The notes under the pieces are model-generated. The model made no database searches, was not told where the DNA came from, and worked only from the letters and a program-made list of their open reading frames with translations. From the NCBI GenBank assembly GCA_016125385.1, contig WGLV01000003.1, positions 1-64,000 on the forward strand: a stretch of 64,000 nucleotides of DNA, read 5' to 3'. Within the stretch, counting starts at the first letter, position 1, and each line of letters opens with the position of its first letter. This document shows, one piece after another, positions 54,180 to 62,280 of the stretch. The position numbers and the translations under genes were made by a program. Source of the DNA: a bacterium (GTDB lineage Bacteria > Hinthialibacterota > Hinthialibacteria > Hinthialibacterales > Hinthialibacteraceae).

Positions 54180-55105
54180 ATCTGTTCCGGGGCTTTGAGG
54201 GGTTTTCGAGCCAGAATCCACGACGCAAAGGTAGTCAGATCTTCTTCGGAGATCGAGCGGTATCGATCAGCCAGTTGCTCCCGCTTGATGCCGGATGGTT
54301 TGATTTGCCGTTCATCAGCCACCAATTCAAAATCACACTCCTTCATAATCCGCACGATTTCAGAATGGGGCAGACGGTTGGTCAGATACAGCCTTTTTCC
54401 CCGCATCAGCTTGTACATTCCGTCTGATAACGCCCAGTGGCCGTTCCATGCTTCGGATGTCCCGAGACTGGAAAAATCGATCCAGTGCGACATGAATCCC
54501 CCGGGTTTCAGCCAGCCGTGAAGGTTCGCGAACAAACCGGCCAGATCATCGACGTGTTGAAGCACGACCTGTGAAAAGGCGAAATCCACGCTGTCCGGCT
54601 CCAACGTATCACGGGTGTAATCAGGCGCGGTATAACGCACTAAAAACGCACCGTCAGGCGCATCCCCGCCGGCGCGAATCGCCTCACGCAACAGATCCAG
54701 CCGATTGGAGTCCAACAACATGCGCATGCGCCCCCCAGTAAGAATCGGGCTGGAAAACAATGGGTCGTCCGCTGAATCCAATGCGGAACGGAACCGTTTC
54801 ACCAGCCCATCGAACACGGCAAGGTTGCGCTCGGATGTGGCGTAACGGTATACATCGAGAGAATGCAATCGCCGCGATCCCGCGATCAACCATGCGAGAC
54901 CGGCGCCCTGGCTGGCGCCGCACCCCAGTTCGAGAATCGATTCAGGGAAAGCGGTTATTCCCTGCTTCGCGAAATTGATCAAGTGACCGCGAAAAATCGA
55001 AAAACAATAATCGGCGTTGGCCGTTTCGCCGCAGTTCGGGTCGGGCCGCAGCCGGGCGATTGGCGTATAACTCAACAGTCCACCCAGAATCCGCTTCCAC
55101 ATCAT
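54146..55105 (-). CDS. SAM-dependent methyltransferase of unknown target
   Basis: A 319-residue protein. ILELGCGASQGAGLAWLI (about 56-73) is motif I. Further segments are DSVDFAFSQVVLQHVDDLAGLFANLHGWLKPGGFMSHWIDFSS, the UbiE-like motif IV-VI region. The chain has a long insert between motif I and the next strand (about 75-140). The last 60 residues resemble the C-terminal part of glycan-related methyltransferases of the SpsF/WbbD kind only loosely. It is downstream of tilS by 20 bp and shares its direction. The substrate is unknown. Confidence 0.8.
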   Translation of the reverse strand: MMWKRILGGLLSYTPIARLRPDPNCGETANADYCFSIFRGHLINFAKQGITAFPESILELGCGASQGAGLAWLIAGSRRLHSLDVYRYATSERNLAVFDGLVKRFRSALDSADDPLFSSPILTGGRMRMLLDSNRLDLLREAIRAGGDAPDGAFLVRYTAPDYTRDTLEPDSVDFAFSQVVLQHVDDLAGLFANLHGWLKPGGFMSHWIDFSSLGTSEAWNGHWALSDGMYKLMRGKRLYLTNRLPHSEIVRIMKECDFELVADERQIKPSGIKREQLADRYRSISEEDLTTFASWILARKPLKAPEQIHADDSIAASP

Positions 55106-55125
55106 GGCTGAGACTCGCTTTGTTT

Positions 55126-56559
55126 TTATTGATTACCATGCTGCGGCATGGGGGCGATCCGGTTTAACGAGATTCGAAGTACTGTCCGAGTCTGTTCATC
55201 CACCTGAAACAGTTTAGACAGACATACGCCCGCCGCCCACGCCAGTTCGCCATTAAACAGAACGATCGGCGTCCGGTCCCGTTCTTCCAGAATGATCCGC
55301 CGTTCCTGCAGCAGTTTTTTGATTTTCTTGCGGCCTTCCATTCCAACGGGCGCGATCGCGTCGCCATCGCGCCGCCCGCGAATGGTGATCGGCGTAAACG
55401 CCTTGTCCGCGTCGAATTCCGCGCACCATTCATCCCGGACGGGCAAACGTTCAACCGAAGCGGGAAACAGGTCGATTATCGCTTCAACTCCCAACTCAGG
55501 CGCCGGGGTCGATCCGGGCACAGCGAGTTCGGTTTCCGGTACGGGAGCGCCCAGGCCATGCGGCGAAGCGATATAAAAGCGGTCATATCGTCGATACACC
55601 CGCAGGTTCTGATCGATGTGAATTTCCCCCTGAGGGCGTTCACCCGCAATCAGCGCGATCGCCGCGTCGATGGCGGGCATCGCCGGAGATGGATCGAACG
55701 CCTTCACGTAATGACGAATCAGGCGGCGCTGTTCGGCTCTCGACAACGCGGAGAACAACTCGCAATCGGCGGAGGCATCGGGCGTGGCCAATCCGACGCT
55801 ATCCGCCAGACAGGCGGTATGCTGTTCCCAGAAATTCTCTTCTTCGCGAGCGAGGTCGGCCAACCGCCCCAAGGCGCTCTCCAAGTTTGGATTGAATGAA
55901 TCTTTCAGGAACGGGATCAGTTCATTTCGGACCCGAACGCGCCAGAACGTGGAGTCATCGTTCATTTCATCATGACGGTATGCGATCGCTTCTTCACGAG
56001 CGTATCGCAACACCTCCTCGCGTGTATGAGCCAACAGCGGCCGCGCGATCGCGGCCTCCCTCTCGAATTTGACCGGGAGAACGCCAGAGAGGCCGGTCAA
56101 TCCGGACGAGCGTATCATTCGCAGCAGAACGGTCTCCGCCTGATCGCTCAGCGTATGGCCCGTCAGGATGGGGGAAAGGTTCAGTTCTTCCGCGGTGTGA
56201 CGAAGTTTTTCATACCGCAGACGGCGCGCTTCATCTTCCAGGTTGCCCGTACGGATGCGCTCAATCTCATCGGGTTCAAATCGCCGCACCGTGAGAGGGA
56301 GATGATACTGATGAGCGAGTTGAATCACAAAGCGCTCGTCTTCATTCGACGCCGCGCCGCGAAGCCCGTGATTGACGTGGCAGAGATGAAGATCGAGATT
56401 CCATTCATCCTGCATTCTGGCGATGACGTCGAGCAACACGCATGAATCGGGCCCGCCGGATACCGCCAGCAAGGGGCGGCTACCCCGGCGCAGCATGCTG
56501 AAACGCTCGATCGTCTCGATCGCGCGCGTACGAAACGCATACGGGAATGATGGATTCAT
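55126..56559 (-). CDS. tilS: tRNA(Ile)-lysidine synthase
   Basis: A 477-residue N-type ATP pyrophosphatase that attaches lysine to C34 of tRNA-Ile(CAU), making lysidine. The PP-loop S34-GGPDS39 is followed by LHLCHVNHGLRG and ILTGHTLSDQAETVLLRMIRSSGLTGLSG. The C-terminal domain (about 330-477) ends in the RDGDAIAP...KKIKKLLQERRI.....RTPIVLFNGELAWAAGVCLS pattern of TilS. It lies 21 bp after mgtE and 20 bp before the methyltransferase gene, in a minus-strand run of genes. Confidence 0.96.
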   Translation of the reverse strand: MNPSFPYAFRTRAIETIERFSMLRRGSRPLLAVSGGPDSCVLLDVIARMQDEWNLDLHLCHVNHGLRGAASNEDERFVIQLAHQYHLPLTVRRFEPDEIERIRTGNLEDEARRLRYEKLRHTAEELNLSPILTGHTLSDQAETVLLRMIRSSGLTGLSGVLPVKFEREAAIARPLLAHTREEVLRYAREEAIAYRHDEMNDDSTFWRVRVRNELIPFLKDSFNPNLESALGRLADLAREEENFWEQHTACLADSVGLATPDASADCELFSALSRAEQRRLIRHYVKAFDPSPAMPAIDAAIALIAGERPQGEIHIDQNLRVYRRYDRFYIASPHGLGAPVPETELAVPGSTPAPELGVEAIIDLFPASVERLPVRDEWCAEFDADKAFTPITIRGRRDGDAIAPVGMEGRKKIKKLLQERRIILEERDRTPIVLFNGELAWAAGVCLSKLFQVDEQTRTVLRISLNRIAPMPQHGNQ

Positions 56560-56580
56560 GATTCCACGCGATTCTTCGCC

Positions 56581-57975
56581 TTACATCAGAAAAAACATCG
56601 CCATGCTGAAAAAGATGGTCACGCCCAGCGTATCCATCAGCGTGGCGACCAGCGGTCCGGAAGCCATCGCGGGGTCGATGCCCAACGTGCGTAGAATAAA
56701 AGGCAGCATCGAACCCGTTATGGTTCCCATCAATACGATTCCGATCACTGAACAGCCCACTGTGACGCCCAGAAAGAAATAGTCGTCGCCATATTGAGCG
56801 GCGGCGTGCGGCCAGAAAACAACACGCAACAACGCCACCATTCCGAGAAACACGCCCAGCATCAGGCCTGTCATCATCTCACGCCACAATACGCCGAACC
56901 AGTCGCGCAACGAAACGTCCTGAACCGACAAGGCGCGAATCACCAGCGTTGACGCCTGCGACCCGGAGTTGCCTCCGCAGCTGATGATCAGCGGCAGAAA
57001 GAACAACAGCGCGATACTGGCGTTGCTCATCGCGCTTTCAAACTGGTGCATTACCGATACGGTAATCATCTCACCCAGAAACAGAACGAATAACCACCCG
57101 CCGCGCTTACGGGCCATCGTCACGAACGGCGTTTCCGAATACGGCTCTTCCAACGCTTCCATACCGGCCATGAGCTGCATGTCTTCGGTGGTTTCCTCAA
57201 CCACGACGTCGAGTACGTCGTCGGCGGTGACGATGCCGACCAGCGTCCCCTCGGAATCGACGACGGGCAGCACGTACAGGTCGTAGTGCAACATCATTTC
57301 CGACGCCATTTCCTGGTCGTCGGTGGCGCGCAGGGCAGCGACGTGGGTATTCATGATCTCGTCGATCCGCGATTCCGGTTCGGCGAAGATGAGTGATTTG
57401 AGCGAAACGTCAGCGGTGAGCCGGTCGTTCGAATCGGTTACATAGAGAGTGTTGAGGGTTTCTTTATCCCGGCCGGTTTTGCGTAGAATGGTCATCGTTT
57501 CCTGTACGCTCCATTCTTCCTGAATGGAAACGTACTCGGGCGTCATCAGACGCCCGATGGAATATTCGGGATAACCGAGCAGTTGTTGAGCGATCTTGCG
57601 TTCTTGCGGAGAAAGCGAAGCGATCAGCCGTTTGGTGACCTGACCGGGCAGTTCTTCAAGCAACGCGGTACGGTCATCGGGCTCCATTTCGTTCAGGATG
57701 CCGGTGACGTGTTCGTTGCCCAGATTGTGAAGCAACTCCTCCTCATCGGCGATGGGCAGATACGCGAACACTTCCGCCGCGACCTTGCGCGGCAAAATTC
57801 GAAACACCACCGCCCGCTCTTCGGGCGAGAGCACCAGCAGCGCTTCCGCGATGTCGGGCGATTCGAGATCGGCCAGCGCTTCTCTCAAGCCTTTATAGTC
57901 CTTGGCGTTGAGAAGCTCCTTGATCTCGGGCTCGACCAGGTGGCCCCAATAATTAATATCGCCGGTGGTCGTCAT
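56581..57975 (-). CDS. mgtE: Magnesium transporter MgtE
   Basis: A 464-residue magnesium channel. The N-terminal helical domain (about 1-140, with superhelical LPGQVTKRLIASLSPQERKIAQQLL) is followed by two CBS domains (about 145-275; YVTDSNDRLTADVSL, YVLPVVDSEGTLVGIVTADDVLDVV), which gate the pore by sensing Mg2+. Five transmembrane helices form the C-terminal half; LPLIISCGGNSGSQASTLVIRAL is the pore signature, with its Asn/Gly pattern. GAGGAG lies 6 bases before the ATG. The family length is 450-470. The upstream DUF1080 gene has a hairpin between it and mgtE. Confidence 0.95.
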   Translation of the reverse strand: MTTTGDINYWGHLVEPEIKELLNAKDYKGLREALADLESPDIAEALLVLSPEERAVVFRILPRKVAAEVFAYLPIADEEELLHNLGNEHVTGILNEMEPDDRTALLEELPGQVTKRLIASLSPQERKIAQQLLGYPEYSIGRLMTPEYVSIQEEWSVQETMTILRKTGRDKETLNTLYVTDSNDRLTADVSLKSLIFAEPESRIDEIMNTHVAALRATDDQEMASEMMLHYDLYVLPVVDSEGTLVGIVTADDVLDVVVEETTEDMQLMAGMEALEEPYSETPFVTMARKRGGWLFVLFLGEMITVSVMHQFESAMSNASIALLFFLPLIISCGGNSGSQASTLVIRALSVQDVSLRDWFGVLWREMMTGLMLGVFLGMVALLRVVFWPHAAAQYGDDYFFLGVTVGCSVIGIVLMGTITGSMLPFILRTLGIDPAMASGPLVATLMDTLGVTIFFSMAMFFLM

Positions 57976-58046
57976 ACGCGCTCCTCGGCTGGACAGAATC
58001 GCCCTGCATCCCGATACACATCAGTTGGCGTGAGCTGGACGCCCGG

Positions 58047-58070
58047 CGCCGCGAGGGTCACTTCGCGGCG
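58047..58070. other. GC-rich hairpin between DUF1080 and mgtE
   Basis: An 8-bp stem CGCCGCGA/TCGCGGCG (58047-58054 with 58063-58070) lies 2 bp past the DUF1080 stop. There is no T tract on the minus strand, so it is not a standard terminator; it may be a processing or pausing structure. Confidence 0.4.
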
Positions 58071-58072
58071 GA

Positions 58073-59206
58073 TTACAACGGTTTGATCTGGAGGTCTTTA
58101 AACTCGATCCACGGTTCGTTGCTGTGCATCTGCAGCGAAATGTGCCCGGCCCGCACGGTGGGCACTTCGTCGCTGTCGACCACAGTTTCACCGTTTACGC
58201 GAACCACCACATGCGATCCCTTCAGAATGATCTGCATGGGGAACCACGCTTCATCCTCGTAATGGAACATGGGAGCTCGAACGATATTATACAGGCTGCC
58301 CGTCGGGTAATTTGAATCGGGCACGTTTTCGATCTGGATTTCATTGCCGCGATCGCCGTTTGACAGCGTCTTCCAGCGAATGAAGATGCCGCCGTTCGCG
58401 GTACGGCTGGTGCGGATATACGTTTGCAGTTCAAAATCTTCAAACTCATCCTCGGTCACCAGGTAGCTGGTCCCGCCGGTGGCGTGGAGGTTTCCGTCCA
58501 CGATGCTCCAGTGCGCGCCGGAACCTTCCTGATACCAGCCTTTGAAGTTTTTCCCGTTGAACAGCGAGCGCCATTCTTCCTTGCCGGGCAGTTCCTTCAC
58601 GCGGATATTACGGAACCAGACCTGGTAGCCCATATCCTGCAGACCGATGTATCCGTGACGGAAGCGGTATTTCAGTTCGGGATAATCTTCGACGTTGATG
58701 TCCTGCACGATCTGACCGTTCATCCAGTATTTCAGGTTGGGCCAGTCCATCAGAATCCGGCCTGTGTTCCAGCTCTTGTCAGGGCCCAGCGCCATCGCGG
58801 AAGGGGCGACCACGTCAAACACGGCGCCAGCCGATTTTTTGCGCAGCCCTTCATGTGACATCTGGTCAATCTGGTATTCGAAACCGACCTTCGAGCATCG
58901 TCCATAACGCGGTGCGTGAAAGAAAACGCCGCTGTTGCACCAGCCGTCCAACCGGAACTCAAATCGCAGATCGAAGTTCTCGTATTCACGGTCGCTGCGA
59001 AGCCAGGCGGGGTAATGAGAACGTCCAGAGCAGTAAATCACGCCGTTTTGAACGACGAACGTTTTGGGACCGCCATTCTCGATATTCCATCCACTGAGGT
59101 TTTTGCCGTTGAACAACGCCGTAAAGCCTTCTTCCACCTCTGCGGCGAAAACCGAACAACTCAGCGCCATCAAGACGAATACTGTGGTCATCCATCGTTT
59201 CATCAT
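58073..59206 (-). CDS. Secreted protein with two DUF1080 (3-keto-disaccharide hydrolase) domains
   Basis: A 377-residue exported protein with a signal peptide (residues 1-21, cleavage VFA-A). Two DUF1080 concanavalin-like domains follow: the first (about 25-205) has GFTALFNGKNLSGWNIENG, and the second (about 210-377) has WRSLFNGKNFKGWYQEGS. Each has the YENFDLRFEFRL or FEDFELQTYIRTS strand and the NGGIFIRW/NSGVFFHA block, with a HYPAWLR and YLVTEDEFE link. Family members split 3-keto-disaccharides that arise from oxidised glycans, so it may work in the same pathway as Tat-exported Gfo/Idh enzymes. GGAGGAAGG lies upstream of the ATG. Confidence 0.92.
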   Translation of the reverse strand: MMKRWMTTVFVLMALSCSVFAAEVEEGFTALFNGKNLSGWNIENGGPKTFVVQNGVIYCSGRSHYPAWLRSDREYENFDLRFEFRLDGWCNSGVFFHAPRYGRCSKVGFEYQIDQMSHEGLRKKSAGAVFDVVAPSAMALGPDKSWNTGRILMDWPNLKYWMNGQIVQDINVEDYPELKYRFRHGYIGLQDMGYQVWFRNIRVKELPGKEEWRSLFNGKNFKGWYQEGSGAHWSIVDGNLHATGGTSYLVTEDEFEDFELQTYIRTSRTANGGIFIRWKTLSNGDRGNEIQIENVPDSNYPTGSLYNIVRAPMFHYEDEAWFPMQIILKGSHVVVRVNGETVVDSDEVPTVRAGHISLQMHSNEPWIEFKDLQIKPL

Positions 59207-59268
59207 TCGTCACCTTCCTCCCGGAAATAGTCTCTCGCACACGGTTACTCGAGAGAGGATCGGTCCCA

Positions 59269-60114
59269 TCATCCGCATTCGACGAATTCAAGTTCCACTT
59301 TATTGGGGATCAATCCCGCCTCGTAGCCTCGATCCAAGAATAACTGATACGACCGCGCGCCGTCTTCCCCCAGATGCAGAGTTTTTTCGTTTACGTACAT
59401 GCCAACGAATTTGTCGGCGTCCGCGGGATTGAGATCGCGGGCGAAGCGTAAGGCGTATTCCAGCGCTTCCTTGCGGTGTTCGAGGCTGTATTCGATCGTT
59501 TTTCGCATGAAGGGCGCCACGCGTTGAATCATCTCTTCGCCCAGGTTCTTACGGATTGCGTTGGCGCCCAGAGGCAGAGGCAGCCCGCCGGTTTCCTCCG
59601 CCCACCATTCGCCCAGATCGACGATTTTATGCAAACCATGCCCGGCGTACATCAACTGACCTTCGTGGATGATAAGCCCCGCGTCGACGCGGCCGTCTTC
59701 CACCGCGGGCAGAATCTGGTCGAACGGAACGACATCGTAATTAAATTCGCCGATGCAGAGCCGCAGCCCGAGATAAGCGGAAGTCATCTTGCCGGGGATG
59801 GCGATGGTTTTCGTCTTGAGAGTTTCGATATCCATCGGCTCACGGGCGATCACCATCGGCCCGTAGCCTAACCCCAGGCTTCCGCCGGCTGTAAGAATCG
59901 CGTAATTGTGATTCACGTAGGCGTATGCGTGAACTGAAATCGCGGTGACTTCCATCTCGCCCACCGCCGCGAGGTGGTTAAGCGTCTCGATATCCTTCAG
60001 AACGTGTTTGAATTCGATCCCGCCTGTGTCGATCTTGTGATTGGCGAGAGCGTAAAACATAAACGCGTCGTCCGAATCAGGACTGTGCGCGATGGTGATT
60101 ACGGGGTTAGACAT
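59269..60114 (-). CDS. mqnD: 1,4-dihydroxy-6-naphthoate synthase (futalosine menaquinone route)
   Basis: A 281-residue MqnD-type enzyme that cleaves cyclic dehypoxanthine futalosine. Family blocks: IAHSPDSDDAFMFYALANHKID, HLAAVGEMEVTAISVHAYAYV, AGGSLGLGYGPMVIARE, IPGKMTSAYLGLRL, FDQILPAVEDGRVDAGLIIHEGQLMY, GLPLPLGANAIR, and FVGMYVNEKTLHLGE. The fold is a periplasmic-binding-protein-like two-lobed enzyme. It is 48 bp after rsmA in the same direction. It indicates that the host makes menaquinone by the futalosine route, so respiration is probably anaerobic or microaerobic at least part of the time. Confidence 0.95.
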   Translation of the reverse strand: MSNPVITIAHSPDSDDAFMFYALANHKIDTGGIEFKHVLKDIETLNHLAAVGEMEVTAISVHAYAYVNHNYAILTAGGSLGLGYGPMVIAREPMDIETLKTKTIAIPGKMTSAYLGLRLCIGEFNYDVVPFDQILPAVEDGRVDAGLIIHEGQLMYAGHGLHKIVDLGEWWAEETGGLPLPLGANAIRKNLGEEMIQRVAPFMRKTIEYSLEHRKEALEYALRFARDLNPADADKFVGMYVNEKTLHLGEDGARSYQLFLDRGYEAGLIPNKVELEFVECG

Positions 60115-60162
60115 GATCGGGTGTTCCCTTCTTCTGTTTTATCAATCAATTTTAAAAAGCCC

Positions 60163-61053
60163 TCATTCACCGGCCGGTGGTTGCGACTGAATATAGCGCG
60201 CGAAACCGATCCACCGTTCCAGCGGCCATTGTTCGGCGCGTTCGTCAAAATCGAACGATTCCGGAGCCCGTTCGAGGAATTCATCATTCAGATGCCGTTT
60301 CTGAATCACAGACCCGCGAAACGAATGTTTCAGTTTCTTCCGCCGGTGTAAAAATCCCACCTGGGCAGTACGTTCAAGAAACAATTGCGCGAATTCCGCG
60401 TCGGCGTCCGGCTTTGGCGTCATCTTGATGAACATGGATTCCACTTTGGGCACGGGGAAAAACACGTAAGGCGGCAATATCTCGACCGCTTCAATATCAT
60501 ATAGATATTGAAGCACGATGGAGAGGCGTCCAAACACCTTGCAGCCGGATTCGGACAGGATTCGCTCGCCGACTTCCTTCTGCACCATTCCACAGATCGA
60601 GCCAAAACCCGCTCCCGAATAGGCCAGGTGAAACAGGATGGCGGTAGCCGCGTTATACGGCAGGTTGCCCACCGCCGCGAGGGCGCCGGTCTCTTCGCGC
60701 AATCGCTTGAAGTCGACCTTCATGGCGTCGTCTCGCACCAGGTTAAAACGGGCGGCGTTATCCGGGTCCAGCGCGGCGAGTTCTCCCAGCATGGCGGCGA
60801 AACGCCGGTCTTTTTCAACGGCGGTTACGGACAGCCCCCGTTCCAGCAGCAGCCACGTCAGATGCCCCACGCCGGGGCCGATTTCGATCACGGCGCCCGA
60901 ACGGGGTAAACCCGCCTTATCGAGAATCGACGCCATCCACTCGCGCTGAATAATAAAATGCTGGCCGAGCGCCTTGGTGAGGTGTAAATCGCGCGAACGC
61001 GCGTAGGCGATCATGCCTTTTTTTGAGTACAGCGATTCGAGCAGGATGTGCAC
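60163..61053 (-). CDS. rsmA: 16S rRNA dimethyladenosine transferase (KsgA/RsmA)
   Basis: A 296-residue enzyme that dimethylates A1518 and A1519 of 16S rRNA. LTKALGQHFI, VIEIGPGVGHLTWLLLERG, VEKDRRF and the catalytic NLPYNAATAIL (AVGNLPY) are the signature motifs. VEILPPYVFFPVPKVESMFIKM and the FLHRRKKLKHSFRG C-terminal block follow. The GTG at 61053 has AAGGAT 8 bases upstream. An ATG at 61014 is possible but lacks one. It leads the pair with mqnD and is divergent from mtnA, about 117 bp away. Confidence 0.96.
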   Translation of the reverse strand: MHILLESLYSKKGMIAYARSRDLHLTKALGQHFIIQREWMASILDKAGLPRSGAVIEIGPGVGHLTWLLLERGLSVTAVEKDRRFAAMLGELAALDPDNAARFNLVRDDAMKVDFKRLREETGALAAVGNLPYNAATAILFHLAYSGAGFGSICGMVQKEVGERILSESGCKVFGRLSIVLQYLYDIEAVEILPPYVFFPVPKVESMFIKMTPKPDADAEFAQLFLERTAQVGFLHRRKKLKHSFRGSVIQKRHLNDEFLERAPESFDFDERAEQWPLERWIGFARYIQSQPPAGE

Positions 61054-61170
61054 CGCGAGATCCTTCGTTTGTTTTGAGGTTGGCGTTCGCCCGGTTCGAT
61101 GCTACCGTCTTCAACGTTCCAGAACCCGGTTTTCCAAACTGGAAACGCATTTCAGAATCAGGGAGCGCCC

Positions 61171-62208
61171 ATGCCGTTCGATACGATAGCCGTTGATCAC
61201 GGCCAAGTCAAAATCATCGACCAGACCCGGCTGCCGACGGAAACCGTTTATCTCACGATTGAATCAGCCGAGCAGATGTGGGAAGCCATCAAAATGCTGC
61301 GGGTGCGCGGCGCGCCGGCCATCGGCGTTTCCGCCGCTTTTGGAGTGTACGTCGGCGTAAAAAACTCACAAGCCGCCGATTCAGCCTCGTTTCTGGAAGA
61401 GGTGAACCGGGTCGCTGACTATCTCGCCACCTCGCGGCCCACCGCCGTCAACCTGTTCTGGGCGCTTGATCGGATCAAGCGAGTCGCGTCCGATCACAAA
61501 GATCGTCCCCCGGAAGAACTCAAAAAAGTGATCTTTGACGAAGCCGTCCGTATGCTGGAAGAAGACGCCGCCGTCTGCCGCGCCATCGGCGAACACGGCG
61601 CGAAACTTTTTAACCATGGCGACGGTCTTCTCACTCACTGTAACGCAGGCGGACTGGCCACCGCGCGCTATGGCACAGCGCTGGCGCCTATGTTCGTCGC
61701 GAAAGAGCAAGGCGTGGTGTTCAACGTCTATTCCGATGAGACTCGTCCCCTGTTACAAGGTTCGCGCCTCACTGCGTGGGAACTGCAGCAGGCGGGCATC
61801 CCGGTCACGGTGATCTGCGACAATATGGCGGCGAGCGTGATGAGCCAGGGAAAAATTCAGGCGGTGATCGTCGGAACCGACCGCGTCGCGGCTAACGGCG
61901 ACGTGGCGAATAAAATCGGCACTTACGGCGTAGCGGTGTTGGCGAAGGCGCACAAGATTCCTTTTTATGTCGCGCTGCCGACATCGACCATCGACCTCAG
62001 CCTTTCCGATGGCTCGAAGATCCCCATTGAAGAGCGCGATCCCGGCGAGATTATCAACGGATTCGGCCGCCAGACCGGTCCCGACGGGGTCAACGTCTAC
62101 AATCCCGCCTTCGACGTCACCCCGAATGAATACGTCACCGCGTTCATCACCGAAAAAGGGATTGTATATCCGCCTTACAAAGAAAACCTGAAAGCGTTAT
62201 TCGACTGA
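61171..62208 (+). CDS. mtnA: S-methyl-5-thioribose-1-phosphate isomerase
   Basis: A 345-residue enzyme of the methionine salvage pathway that turns 5-methylthioribose 1-phosphate into the ribulose form. ATG 61171 is chosen for AGGGAG 5 bases upstream and the conserved start ([22 protein letters not shown]). Motifs: [33 protein letters not shown] with the catalytic Cys, [29 protein letters not shown] with the catalytic Asp, and the C-terminal [20 protein letters not shown]. Related proteins include eIF2B subunits, but these motifs fit MtnA. No other methionine-salvage gene is adjacent. Confidence 0.96.
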   Translation: MPFDTIAVDHGQVKIIDQTRLPTETVYLTIESAEQMWEAIKMLRVRGAPAIGVSAAFGVYVGVKNSQAADSASFLEEVNRVADYLATSRPTAVNLFWALDRIKRVASDHKDRPPEELKKVIFDEAVRMLEEDAAVCRAIGEHGAKLFNHGDGLLTHCNAGGLATARYGTALAPMFVAKEQGVVFNVYSDETRPLLQGSRLTAWELQQAGIPVTVICDNMAASVMSQGKIQAVIVGTDRVAANGDVANKIGTYGVAVLAKAHKIPFYVALPTSTIDLSLSDGSKIPIEERDPGEIINGFGRQTGPDGVNVYNPAFDVTPNEYVTAFITEKGIVYPPYKENLKALFD

Positions 62209-62234
62209 CGCCCATCCCAGAGCGCACAAACGAA

Positions 62235-62264
62235 AAAAGGCGGCACGAAGCCGCCTTTTTTTTT
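62235..62264. terminator. Bidirectional terminator between mtnA and DUF2961
   Basis: A GGCGGC/GCCGCC stem (62239-62244 with 62250-62255) with a 5-nt loop is flanked by AAAAAA on the left and nine T on the right, 27 bp past mtnA. Confidence 0.92.
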
Positions 62265-62280
62265 ATACCATTCCAAAACT

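Noticed and set aside
61054-61170. A SAM riboswitch before mtnA
   Set aside because: Only a short 6-bp stem (TTCCAG/CTGGAA) is visible; the multi-helix SAM riboswitch pattern is absent.
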